Origin: Pseudomonadota bacterium
GTDB lineage: Bacteria; Pseudomonadota; Gammaproteobacteria; Burkholderiales; SG8-39
NCBI GenBank assembly: GCA_021813275.1
Contig: JAKALD010000007.1
Coordinates: forward strand, 1-32,942
Length of the DNA: 32,942 bases
Reading direction: 5' to 3'
Part shown: positions 1-6,944 of the stretch, in pieces
Layout of the letters: each line of letters begins with the position of its first letter
How positions within the stretch are numbered: position 1 is the first letter of the stretch
Made by a program: the position numbers and the translations under genes
The notes under the pieces: model-generated
Databases searched by the model: none
What the model was told of the DNA's origin: nothing
What the model saw: the letters and a program-made list of their open reading frames with translations, nothing else

Positions 1-107
1 TCCGGGGCGGCGTCGAGCGCGGGCGGGTAGCGCTTGGCGATGGTCTGCGCCAGGTCCTTTGCGAACGCGTCGATCTCCTTGCCGGAGGGGCCGCCGAACA
101 ATGCCAT
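1..107 (-). CDS. 5' end of an unrecognised small protein (partial)
   Basis: An ATG at 107-105 on the minus strand follows a good Shine-Dalgarno (GAAGGAG, about 6 bases upstream), and the frame stays open for 35 codons to the window edge. The peptide begins MALFGGPSGKEIDAFAKDLA and continues with QTIAKRYPP. It has no signal peptide or membrane segment and reads as a soluble, mostly helical N-terminus. I do not recognise the family. The gene is cut by the window boundary, so its length and role are unknown. It is divergent from the TPR gene at 350; the 242 bases between them show no convincing promoter motif. Confidence 0.6.
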   Translation of the reverse strand, partial: MALFGGPSGKEIDAFAKDLAQTIAKRYPPALDAAP

Positions 108-349
108 CGTGATCTCCTTCGCAACACCTTGTGCGCACCATCATTGTGCCATGCCTTGCAGCGGGAACTATGGCCCCGGCATGCGCCAGGCGAGGCAAGC
201 ACGGCAGGTATCATAGCAACGCTGACGGGAACGCGTCGGCCGCGGCGTGATTGGTTCCACGGAAGGTCGGCAGGTCGGTCAGCGTGCCAAGCGGAGTCGC
301 GCGGGACTAGCCTGCGAACGGTGAGTGCTGGAGAATTGGTGAGCCGGGC

Positions 350-2092
350 ATGAGCATATTGGGCAGGATCTGGAGCCAGGCAAAACGCTCGCTGGCAGTC
401 GCTTCGCCACCGCGGCCCGAGGGCGCCGGGTTCGCCGAGCTGGCGCGCGCGGCGGAGGAGGGTGCCGATGCGGAAGCGGCCGCCGCGCTGTTCGCGCGCC
501 TGAGCGCAGCCGGGATCGCCGACGCGGAAGCCTGCTGGCGGATCGGCAGGACGCTCGGTCGTGTCGGCCGGCTCGACCAGGCGCGCCGCGCCCTCGAGGC
601 CGCGTGCGAGCTCGATCCGTCGAGCGCGGACGTGCACTCCGATCTCGGCAACGTCGCGGCGCTTTCCGGTCGCCTCGAGGAGGCCGAGCGCCATTATCGC
701 GCGGCGCTGGCGCGCGCTCCCGTGAATCCCGGCATTCTGGCGAACCTGGGGCACTTGCTGCGGGCGCGCCGCGAGGCGGTGGGCGCGATGGTGGCGTTCG
801 CCGAGGCGCTCGAGCACGATCCCGGCTGCGAAGCGGCGCTCAAAGGCTACGCGAGCCTGGCCACCACGACCGAAGGGCTCGAGCGGCTGGCGCGCATTCT
901 CGAGCAGGTGCCGGACTGCGCCGCCGCGCACGCCGCGCACGCCGCGGTCCTGCTGCGCGTCACCCAGAACGCGCCACGCGCCTTGGAGCAATTCGACCTC
1001 GCCCGCGGCCTGGGCCTGGACGACGCCGACCTGCACGGCGGGCGCGGATTGGCGCTGAACGCGCTCGGCCGCACCGAAGAAGCGTTGCACGAATTCGACG
1101 CCGCGCTGGCCCGCGATCCGGATAGCGGGCCGTGGCGCTGGCATCGCGCCCTGGCTTTGCTCGCGCTCGGTCGCTATGCCGAGGGCTGGGTCGACTACGA
1201 GATCCGGCTGCGCAGTGAGGACCGGCCGCAGCGGGACTTCGCGCTGCGGCGCTGGGAGGGCGGCGATCTCACTGCGAAGACCATCCTGGTGCACGCGGAG
1301 CAGGGGCTCGGCGACGAGATCATGTTCGCGTCCTGCCTGCCCGAAGTGATCGCGCGCGCGGGGGGTTGCATCATCGACTGCCACCCGAAGCTCGCCGGGC
1401 TGTATCGGCGCTCGTTCCCGAGCGCGCGTGTGCACGCGGGGACGCAGTTCGACGATGGCGCCTGGCTCGCTGCGCTCGGGACGGCGGACTGCCAGATCCC
1501 GGTCGGCAGCCTGCCACTGTATCTGCGCCCTTCCCGGGAGGCGTTTCCCGTCCGCGAGCGCTACCTCGTGGCCGATCCGGCGCGCGTGCAGCGTTGGCGC
1601 GCAAGGCTGGCCGAATTGGGCGCGCGCAGCGTGATCGGCCTGTCTTGGCAGGGCGGCACGCGCGACACCGGGCGCGAGCGCCGCTCGGTGAGCCTGGAGC
1701 AACTGCGGCCGCTGCTCGGGCGGCCCGACACGGCTTGGGTGAGCCTGCAGTACGATGCGCGCGCGGAGGACGTAGAAGATTTCGCGCGCGCGAGCGGGCT
1801 GCCGCTGGTGCATTGGCCCGAGGCGGTCTCCGATTACGAGGAAACCGCGGCAGTGCTCTGTGCCTTGGAGCTCACGATCAGCGTGTGCACCGCGCTCGTG
1901 CACCTGGCGGGCGCCTTGGGCCGTCCGGCATGGGTGCTCGCGCCGCTCGCCCCGGAATGGCGCTACGGCGTGCGCGGCGAGCGCATGCCGTGGTATGGCT
2001 CGGTGCGCCTGTTCCGCCAACGGCCTGGAGAGAGCTGGCAGCCCGTCATTGCGCGAGTCGAAGAGGCGCTCGATGCACGGCCGGCCGGCTAG
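350..2092 (+). CDS. TPR protein with C-terminal GT9/GT-B-like glycosyltransferase domain (paralogue 1)
   Basis: The product is 580 aa. Residues about 20-290 are alanine-rich helical repeats with TPR-type spacing (for example LGNVAALSGRLEEAERHYRAA). Residues about 310-575 form the GT-B-like domain often found after TPRs, with the hallmark AEQGLGDEIMFASCLPE, a SLQYD segment, HLAGALG, EWRYG and MPWYG...LFRQ. Such proteins are cytoplasmic and are thought to glycosylate proteins or glycans, but acceptors are rarely known. The next gene is a close paralogue 72 bases downstream. Oddity: in the nucleotide-site motif the paralogue reads TIDTTVAHLAGALG, whereas this copy reads SVCTALVHLAGALG, so a conserved Asp is Cys; activity may be altered. 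The start is the ATG giving MSILGRIWSQAKR, resembling the short basic N-termini of its neighbours. The glycosyltransferase call rests on motif resemblance. Confidence 0.85.
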   Translation: MSILGRIWSQAKRSLAVASPPRPEGAGFAELARAAEEGADAEAAAALFARLSAAGIADAEACWRIGRTLGRVGRLDQARRALEAACELDPSSADVHSDLGNVAALSGRLEEAERHYRAALARAPVNPGILANLGHLLRARREAVGAMVAFAEALEHDPGCEAALKGYASLATTTEGLERLARILEQVPDCAAAHAAHAAVLLRVTQNAPRALEQFDLARGLGLDDADLHGGRGLALNALGRTEEALHEFDAALARDPDSGPWRWHRALALLALGRYAEGWVDYEIRLRSEDRPQRDFALRRWEGGDLTAKTILVHAEQGLGDEIMFASCLPEVIARAGGCIIDCHPKLAGLYRRSFPSARVHAGTQFDDGAWLAALGTADCQIPVGSLPLYLRPSREAFPVRERYLVADPARVQRWRARLAELGARSVIGLSWQGGTRDTGRERRSVSLEQLRPLLGRPDTAWVSLQYDARAEDVEDFARASGLPLVHWPEAVSDYEETAAVLCALELTISVCTALVHLAGALGRPAWVLAPLAPEWRYGVRGERMPWYGSVRLFRQRPGESWQPVIARVEEALDARPAG

Positions 2093-2164
2093 CCGGAACC
2101 CGTGCGGCGCGGCGCGATCGCCGCGCGAGGAGCACGCGCGAGCCGGTCGCGCGCGACTGCTCTG

Positions 2165-3904
2165 ATGCGCGTGCCCGGCTGGCTGCGCAGAATCGGTCGA
2201 GCGCCATCAACCGGCGCCGGCGGCGAGTCGGGCGGCCCGGAGACGACGGGCGTCGCGACCGACGGCGCACGCGATCCGATCCTGCAAGGCGAGCGAGCCC
2301 TGCGCGAGGGGCGCTACGCCGACGCGATCACGGCGCTCGAGGCGGCGCTGGATCGAGAGCCGCGCGCGGCCGTCCACCTGCTTCTCGCGCAGGCGCGCGA
2401 GGCATGCGGCGACGAAGAGGGCGCGATCGACGAGCTGCAGCTGGCGCTGCATCTGCGACCGGAGGACCCCGAGGTTCGCATCGCCCTGGCGGAGCGGCTG
2501 CTCCGCACCCGCAGGCGCGCCGAGGCGCTCGATCTGTGCGAGGCCGGCATCGATCGCGGCGTGAGCGTGGCTCTGCGCCTGCGCTTTGCGCATTGCCTGA
2601 TGGAGCTCGGCCGTCACCCGCAGGCCATCGCGCAGTACGAGGCGGCGCTGCTTTCGCGACCGCGCGACGCGGGGATCCTGAGCACGCTCGGGCTGGCTGA
2701 GGCGAACAGCGGCGATTTCGCCGCTGCCGAGGCGAGCTATGCCCGAGCGCTGCACAGCGACCCGAGCTGCGTCGAGGGGCTGCACAACCTCGCGTTGCTG
2801 CGCCGCGAGCAAGGCGCGCTCGATGCGGCGCGCGAGCTGTTCGAGCGCGCCCTTGCGCTGCGCCCCGAGTCGCTCGAGACCGAAAGCGCGCTGGCGAACG
2901 CGTTGCGCGACCTCGGTCGCTTCGAAGAAGCCCTCGCGCGTTACCGCAGCGTGCTCGCGCGGCGCCCGCAGGCCGTCGATGCGCTTCTCAACGTGAGCTA
3001 CGCGCTGCTCATGAGCGGTCGGTTGGCGGAAGGCTGGGACGCCTACGAGCGCCGCCTCACGTTTCCCGAGCCGCCGGTCGAAGTGCCTCCACGCGCGCAG
3101 TGGTGGTCGGGCGAGGCGGGGGTCGCGGTGCACGTGGCGGGCGAGCAGGGGCTGGGGGACCAGATCATGTTCGCAACGTGCCTGCCGGACCTGTCGCGGC
3201 GCGCTTCGCGCGTCTCGCTCGCCTGCGCGCCCAAGCTCGAACGGCTGTTCGCCCGCTCCTTCCGCGACATCGAGGTGCGCCGGGCGGAGGCGGGCATGCC
3301 GCGCGGTGCGCGCTGGGTCGCGATGGGCAGCCTGCCGCGTTTCTTCCGCCGGCACGCGGGCGATTTTCCGCCTGCCGGACGCACCCTGCAGGCCGATCCG
3401 GGCAAGGTGGCCCGCTGGCGCGAGCGGCTCGCGGCGCTCGGCCCGGGCGCGCGCGTCGGCTTGAGCTGGCACGGCGGGACGCTGCGCACGCGCGGGCACC
3501 TGCGCTCGATTCCGGTCATGGCGCTTGCCCCCCTCGCGAAAGCTGCTCCGGCGGAATGGATCAGCCTGCAGTACGGACACGTGGAAGAGGACGTTGCGCA
3601 GCTCGCGGGGCTGCTCGGGCTCCGGCACTGGCCCGAGGCCGGCAACGATCTCGACGAATGCGCGGCGCTGATCGAAGCGCTGGACCTTGTCGTGACCATC
3701 GACACGACGGTGGCGCATCTCGCGGGCGCTCTCGGCAAGCGCACCTGCATCCTGCTTTCGCAGGCACCGGAATGGCGCTTCGGGCTCGCGGGAGCGACGA
3801 TGCCGTGGTACCCCTCGGCGCAACTGTTCAGGCAGGCGGCCCCGGGGGACTGGGCCGGCGTCGTGCAGTCGGTCGGCGAGCTCCTGGCTCGCGAGCGCAA
3901 CTGA
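2165..3904 (+). CDS. TPR protein with C-terminal GT9/GT-B-like glycosyltransferase domain (paralogue 2)
   Basis: The product is 579 aa if translation starts at ATG 2165. An in-frame GTG at 2102 would add 21 residues. I prefer 2165 because MRVPGWLRRIGRAPS matches the short basic N-termini of the neighbouring TPR-glycosyltransferases, although neither start has a strong Shine-Dalgarno. Helical TPR-type repeats fill residues about 35-310 (for example LHNLALLRREQGALDAAREL). The C-terminal domain carries AGEQGLGDQIMFATCLPD, ISLQYGH, TIDTTVAHLAGALG, EWRFG and MPWYPSAQLFRQ, so unlike paralogue 1 the conserved Asp is kept. It probably forms an operon with the gene at 350. Its 3' end faces pilA, separated by a terminator that serves pilA. 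The role is probably cytoplasmic glycosyl transfer, with the pilin as a possible acceptor by location only. Confidence 0.84.
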   Translation: MRVPGWLRRIGRAPSTGAGGESGGPETTGVATDGARDPILQGERALREGRYADAITALEAALDREPRAAVHLLLAQAREACGDEEGAIDELQLALHLRPEDPEVRIALAERLLRTRRRAEALDLCEAGIDRGVSVALRLRFAHCLMELGRHPQAIAQYEAALLSRPRDAGILSTLGLAEANSGDFAAAEASYARALHSDPSCVEGLHNLALLRREQGALDAARELFERALALRPESLETESALANALRDLGRFEEALARYRSVLARRPQAVDALLNVSYALLMSGRLAEGWDAYERRLTFPEPPVEVPPRAQWWSGEAGVAVHVAGEQGLGDQIMFATCLPDLSRRASRVSLACAPKLERLFARSFRDIEVRRAEAGMPRGARWVAMGSLPRFFRRHAGDFPPAGRTLQADPGKVARWRERLAALGPGARVGLSWHGGTLRTRGHLRSIPVMALAPLAKAAPAEWISLQYGHVEEDVAQLAGLLGLRHWPEAGNDLDECAALIEALDLVVTIDTTVAHLAGALGKRTCILLSQAPEWRFGLAGATMPWYPSAQLFRQAAPGDWAGVVQSVGELLARERN

Positions 3905-3932
3905 GAAAGGCACGCCGGCGAGCAGAAAAAGA

Positions 3933-3956
3933 AAAGCCCCTCCGAAGAGGGGCTTT
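3933..3956 (-). terminator. Rho-independent terminator of pilA
   Basis: A perfect 10-bp stem (AAAGCCCCTC / GAGGGGCTTT) encloses a CGAA tetraloop. Read on the minus strand it is followed by a T-rich run (TTCTTTTTC). It starts 20 bases after the pilA stop. The plus-strand side has no U-tract beyond the stem, so it is a poorer terminator for the TPR gene ending at 3904. Confidence 0.88.
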
Positions 3957-3975
3957 CCAGGTGGGACGGCGAAGC

Positions 3976-4383
3976 TTAGCGGCAGGAAGCCGGCAAGTAC
4001 TTGACCGGCGTGCCCGTGCACGTCCAGGTGACGGTTCCCTGAGTGTAAGTAGGAGTCAGCGTCACGGTGACGGCCGTGCCGACCGAGGTCGATGCGCCGT
4101 TGCCGGCGATCACGATCGTGCCGGTCTGCGTGACGGTGCCGCCAACGATCTTGCCCACCACCGTCACCGACAGGCCCTGGCCGGCGTTGGCCAAGGTGGC
4201 GTCGGTCTGGGCTTTCTCCGTGACCGAGGTGCGGAAGCCGCTCGCGGCCAGGATTAGCTCGGAGACCTTCGCGCGGATGGTGTAGTCCTGATAGGCCGGC
4301 AGAGCGACCGCCGCCAAGATACCGATGATCGCCACCACGATCATCAGTTCGATCAGGGTGAAGCCCTTCTGCAATGACCTCAT
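3976..4383 (-). CDS. pilA: Type IV major pilin PilA
   Basis: The product is 135 aa from ATG 4383, which has AGGAGA 6-7 bases upstream. A longer frame to 4452 is unlikely because it would run through the promoter. The short leader MRSLQKG ends at the prepilin peptidase site, followed by [21 protein letters not shown]-methylated Phe1, Glu5 and the hydrophobic assembly helix. The globular part is Thr/Ser/Val-rich and ends in a Cys-bounded loop ([13 protein letters not shown]), the usual D-region disulfide. The protein is cleaved by PilD and polymerised into a pilus for twitching, adhesion or DNA uptake. The mature protein has only two Asn, neither in an N-X-S/T sequon, so any glycosylation by the neighbouring enzymes would more likely be O-linked. 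It is a monocistronic gene with a sigma-54 promoter and its own terminator. Confidence 0.95.
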   Translation of the reverse strand: MRSLQKGFTLIELMIVVAIIGILAAVALPAYQDYTIRAKVSELILAASGFRTSVTEKAQTDATLANAGQGLSVTVVGKIVGGTVTQTGTIVIAGNGASTSVGTAVTVTLTPTYTQGTVTWTCTGTPVKYLPASCR

Positions 4384-4441
4384 ACGCTTCTCCTGTGAAG
4401 TCTTGGATAAGCCCGGAACGAGCCGGACCCGAGTGTTCGAC

Positions 4442-4456
4442 GCAAGCGACATGCCA
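4442..4456 (-). promoter_or_regulatory. Sigma-54 (RpoN) promoter of pilA
   Basis: The minus strand reads TGGCATGTCGCTTGC, with GG (-24) and GC (-12) at the exact 10-base internal spacing; the consensus is TGGCACGNNNNTTGC. One base differs at the conserved positions. Transcription would start near 4430, giving an untranslated leader of about 48 bases before ATG 4383. RpoN control of pilA through PilS/PilR is established in Pseudomonas and other proteobacteria; here it is inferred from the motif. Confidence 0.85.
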
Positions 4457-4552
4457 GACCTTGCATTCCCCGCGGACGGCTGAGCCAGCCAATAGCGGCC
4501 TGAAGTTAAAGGCTATTTTGCCCTCTCCGGATTGGCCATTAGCGAGTCGTGG

Positions 4553-4616
4553 AATTTGTCACGACCCCCCGGCGTCGACGAGCTGACCAAATTCGTCAGC
4601 ATCGGCAGAATTCGTC
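4553..4616. promoter_or_regulatory. Three AATTYGTC repeats upstream of the pilA promoter (possible activator sites)
   Basis: AATTTGTC occurs at 4553-4560 and AATTCGTC at 4590-4597 and 4609-4616, all in the same orientation and spaced 37 and 19 bases start to start. They lie about 100-175 bases upstream of the sigma-54 promoter, where enhancer-binding activators such as PilR usually bind. They sit in an otherwise gene-free stretch. The PilR assignment is inference. Confidence 0.4.
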
Positions 4617-4667
4617 GCTCTACACGCTGCATGGCGCGCGTCTACAGCGGTCGTCGAGCCGATCGGC

Positions 4668-4689
4668 GGCTCGGCGGATTCGCCGAGCC
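4668..4689 (+). other. Strong hairpin in the leader of the GT41 gene
   Basis: GGCTCGGCG and CGCCGAGCC form a perfect 9-bp stem around a GATT loop, followed by TTTCG on the plus strand. It lies 175 bases before the GT41 start and far upstream of pilA. It could be an attenuator, a weak terminator of an unseen short transcript, or a stability element. A possible -10 (TATACA) lies just downstream at 4695-4700 but has no good -35. Apart from this hairpin, the pilA promoter and the repeats, I see nothing in the gene-free stretch 4384-4863. Confidence 0.45.
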
Positions 4690-4863
4690 TTTCGTATACA
4701 CTCGCTCCGACCTGCAACGCGGAATCGACGGAACCGAAGGACATGCCGGGAAGCGCGATCGGGTATCTGGCGCAATGCGCTCACGGAGCCGGGGCGCCGC
4801 CACGATCGGAGCCCGCGCCGGTGCACGTCGTGCGCGCCTGAGGGGCGCGGCGGCTCACGCGCG

Positions 4864-6846
4864 ATGCTGCGGCGTTTCATCCGCTCGCTCGCCCGCCCGC
4901 GGAGCCCCGGCATCGAATTCGCCGCATGGATCCAGGCGCGGGTCCAGGCGGGCGACATCGCGGCTGCGGAGGCGCTCCTTCAGGAGCGGCTGCAGCGCGA
5001 TCCGCACAATCCCATGCTGCTGCACCTGCTCGGCCTCGTGCGCTACAGCGAGCGGCGCCACGCGGAAGCGGCGCAGCTGATCGAGCGCGCGCTGGTGCAC
5101 GCGCCCGACGACCCGGATTTCCTCGGCAATCTCGGCGAGGTCAAGCGCGCGGCGCGCCAGCTCGAAGCGGCCGAGTCGGCGCTGCGTCGCGCGCTGACGT
5201 TGACGCCGTCGAACCCGCGGCTATGGACGAACCTGGCGGTCGTGCTCGGCGAGCGCGGCACGCGCCAGGCCGCGATCGAAGCGGCGGACGAAGCGGTGCG
5301 GCTCGATCCGCACGACGCGCGCGCGCGGCTGCTGCTGGCGCAGTTGCTGCATACGAAGGGGCGTGCGGGGGACGCCATCCCGCATTTGCGCCGCGCGCTC
5401 GAGCTCGAGCCCGGGCAGGCGAACGCGCGCTTCCAGCTGCATGCGGCGCGCGCGATGATATGCGACTGGCCAGGGCGCGAGGCGGAAATGATCGAGCTGC
5501 TGGAGCGCTGGGACCGCTCGCCGAGCGAAGCCGAGTTCGGGGAGTTCCATCCCTTCGCGGCCTACTCGGTGCCGGTACCGAACGCGCTGCGGTTGCGCTT
5601 GGCACAGCGCTACGCCGCGCGCTTCATGGCACCGGGTGGGGAGCCGGCGCCGCCCGACCCTCCGGCGAGCGGCGACGGGCGCCTGCGCATCGGCTACCTA
5701 TCGGCGGATTTCCACGATCACGCGACGCTGCACCTCGCGGCGGGGCTCTTTCCCCGCCACGACCGAAGTCGCTTCGAGGCGTTCGCGTATTCTTTCGGGC
5801 CGGACGACGGCAGCGAGCAGCGGCGCCGGTTCGTGGCTTCGGTCGAGCACTTCACCGACGTGCGCGGCGAGAGCGTGGAGCAGACTGCGCGGCGCATCCG
5901 CGCGGACGGCATCCAGATCCTGGTGGATCTGAAGGGCTTCACCTTCGATTCGCGGCCGGCGATCCTCGGGCTGCGTCCGGCGCCGCTGCAGGTCGCATTT
6001 CTCGGCTACCCGGGCACGATGGGCGCGGGGCTCGTCGACTACGTACTGTGCGACGCGGCGGTCGCTCCGCCCGGGAGCGAAGCCTGGTTCGGCGAGCGGC
6101 TCGCGCTGCTGCCGCACAGCTATCAGGTCAACGACTGCGACCGCGCGATCCCCGCCGCGGCGCCCACGCGCGAGGCCTGCGGCCTGCCGCTGGAGGCGTT
6201 CGTGTTCTGCTCGTTCAACAGCCCCTACAAGATCGAGCCGCGCATCTTTTCGGTCTGGATGCGCATCCTGAGCCGCTCGCCCGGGGCGGTGCTGTGGGCC
6301 ATAGTGCGCGACGAGCAGGCGCAGGCCAACCTGCGGCGCGAGGCGCAGGCGAGGGGCGTCGATCCCGCGCGGCTGGTGTTCGCCGGCTACGTGCCGCCCG
6401 CGCAGCATCTCGCGCGCCACGCGCACGCCGATCTGTTTCTCGACAGCTATTTCGTCAATGCGCATACGACCGCGAGCGACGCGCTGTGGGCCGGCGTGCC
6501 GGTGCTCACCTGCCCGGGCGACGCGTTTCCGGCGCGCGTCGCCGCGAGCCTGCTCGAAGCCGCCGGCCTGCCGGAGCTGGTCGCCGGCACGCTCGAGGAG
6601 TACGAGGAGATCGCGGTGTCGCTCGCAGCAGATCGCCCGCGGCTCGCGGCGCTCAAGGCGCGGCTCGTGCGCGGCCGCGCGGCGCTGCCCCTGTTCGACA
6701 CGCCGCGCTTCGTGCGCAATCTGGAGCGCGCCTACGCGCTGATGTGGGAGGCGCGCCGCGCTCCCGGACCCCTGCCCGCGTTCACGGTCCTCGACTGCCG
6801 GCGCTTTCCCGAGCCTGCCGGCCGAGACCGCGCCGCGGGACCGTAG
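4864..6846 (+). CDS. TPR protein with GT41 (SPINDLY/O-GlcNAc transferase-like) domain
   Basis: The product is 660 aa. Residues about 15-190 are TPRs (for example LGEVKRAARQLEAAESALRR). Residues about 270-640 are the bacterial OGT/SPINDLY-type catalytic region, with GYLSADFHDHATLHLAAG, LVDLKGFTFDSR, LGYPGTMGAGLVDY, the donor-site segment FCSFNSPYKIEP, and FLDSYFVNAHTTASDALWAG. GT41 enzymes move a sugar from a nucleotide donor onto Ser/Thr (OGT) or Asn (HMW1C) of cytoplasmic proteins. The start at ATG 4864 gives MLRRFIRSLARPRS, like its neighbours. The frame is open further upstream to 4549, but that part is Arg-rich, lacks homology-like features, and covers the hairpin and repeats. There is no clear Shine-Dalgarno. 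It is followed 98 bases later by a second GT41-like gene, probably in the same operon. The acceptor is unknown. Confidence 0.88.
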   Translation: MLRRFIRSLARPRSPGIEFAAWIQARVQAGDIAAAEALLQERLQRDPHNPMLLHLLGLVRYSERRHAEAAQLIERALVHAPDDPDFLGNLGEVKRAARQLEAAESALRRALTLTPSNPRLWTNLAVVLGERGTRQAAIEAADEAVRLDPHDARARLLLAQLLHTKGRAGDAIPHLRRALELEPGQANARFQLHAARAMICDWPGREAEMIELLERWDRSPSEAEFGEFHPFAAYSVPVPNALRLRLAQRYAARFMAPGGEPAPPDPPASGDGRLRIGYLSADFHDHATLHLAAGLFPRHDRSRFEAFAYSFGPDDGSEQRRRFVASVEHFTDVRGESVEQTARRIRADGIQILVDLKGFTFDSRPAILGLRPAPLQVAFLGYPGTMGAGLVDYVLCDAAVAPPGSEAWFGERLALLPHSYQVNDCDRAIPAAAPTREACGLPLEAFVFCSFNSPYKIEPRIFSVWMRILSRSPGAVLWAIVRDEQAQANLRREAQARGVDPARLVFAGYVPPAQHLARHAHADLFLDSYFVNAHTTASDALWAGVPVLTCPGDAFPARVAASLLEAAGLPELVAGTLEEYEEIAVSLAADRPRLAALKARLVRGRAALPLFDTPRFVRNLERAYALMWEARRAPGPLPAFTVLDCRRFPEPAGRDRAAGP

Positions 6847-6944
6847 ACAACAGCCGTCAGCCGCGTGCCCGGACGAGCCGCAAGGATGACGCAGCGTTTC
6901 GATATGCGCAGCTTTGCGGTCTGCGACGCGCGGCAGGGGGCGGC

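Noticed and set aside
4384-4452. Longer pilA start at 4452
   Set aside because: It would put 23 residues before a standard prepilin leader and overlap the sigma-54 promoter; ATG 4383 has a proper ribosome site.
2207-4492. A 761-codon minus-strand frame over the second TPR gene and pilA
   Set aside because: It runs antisense to clear TPR and GT motifs and out of frame through pilA and its terminator, so it is a composition artefact.
4549-4863. Upstream extension of the GT41 gene to 4549
   Set aside because: The added 105 residues are Arg-rich without TPR pattern and cover the hairpin and the AATTYGTC repeats; ATG 4864 matches the N-termini of paralogues.
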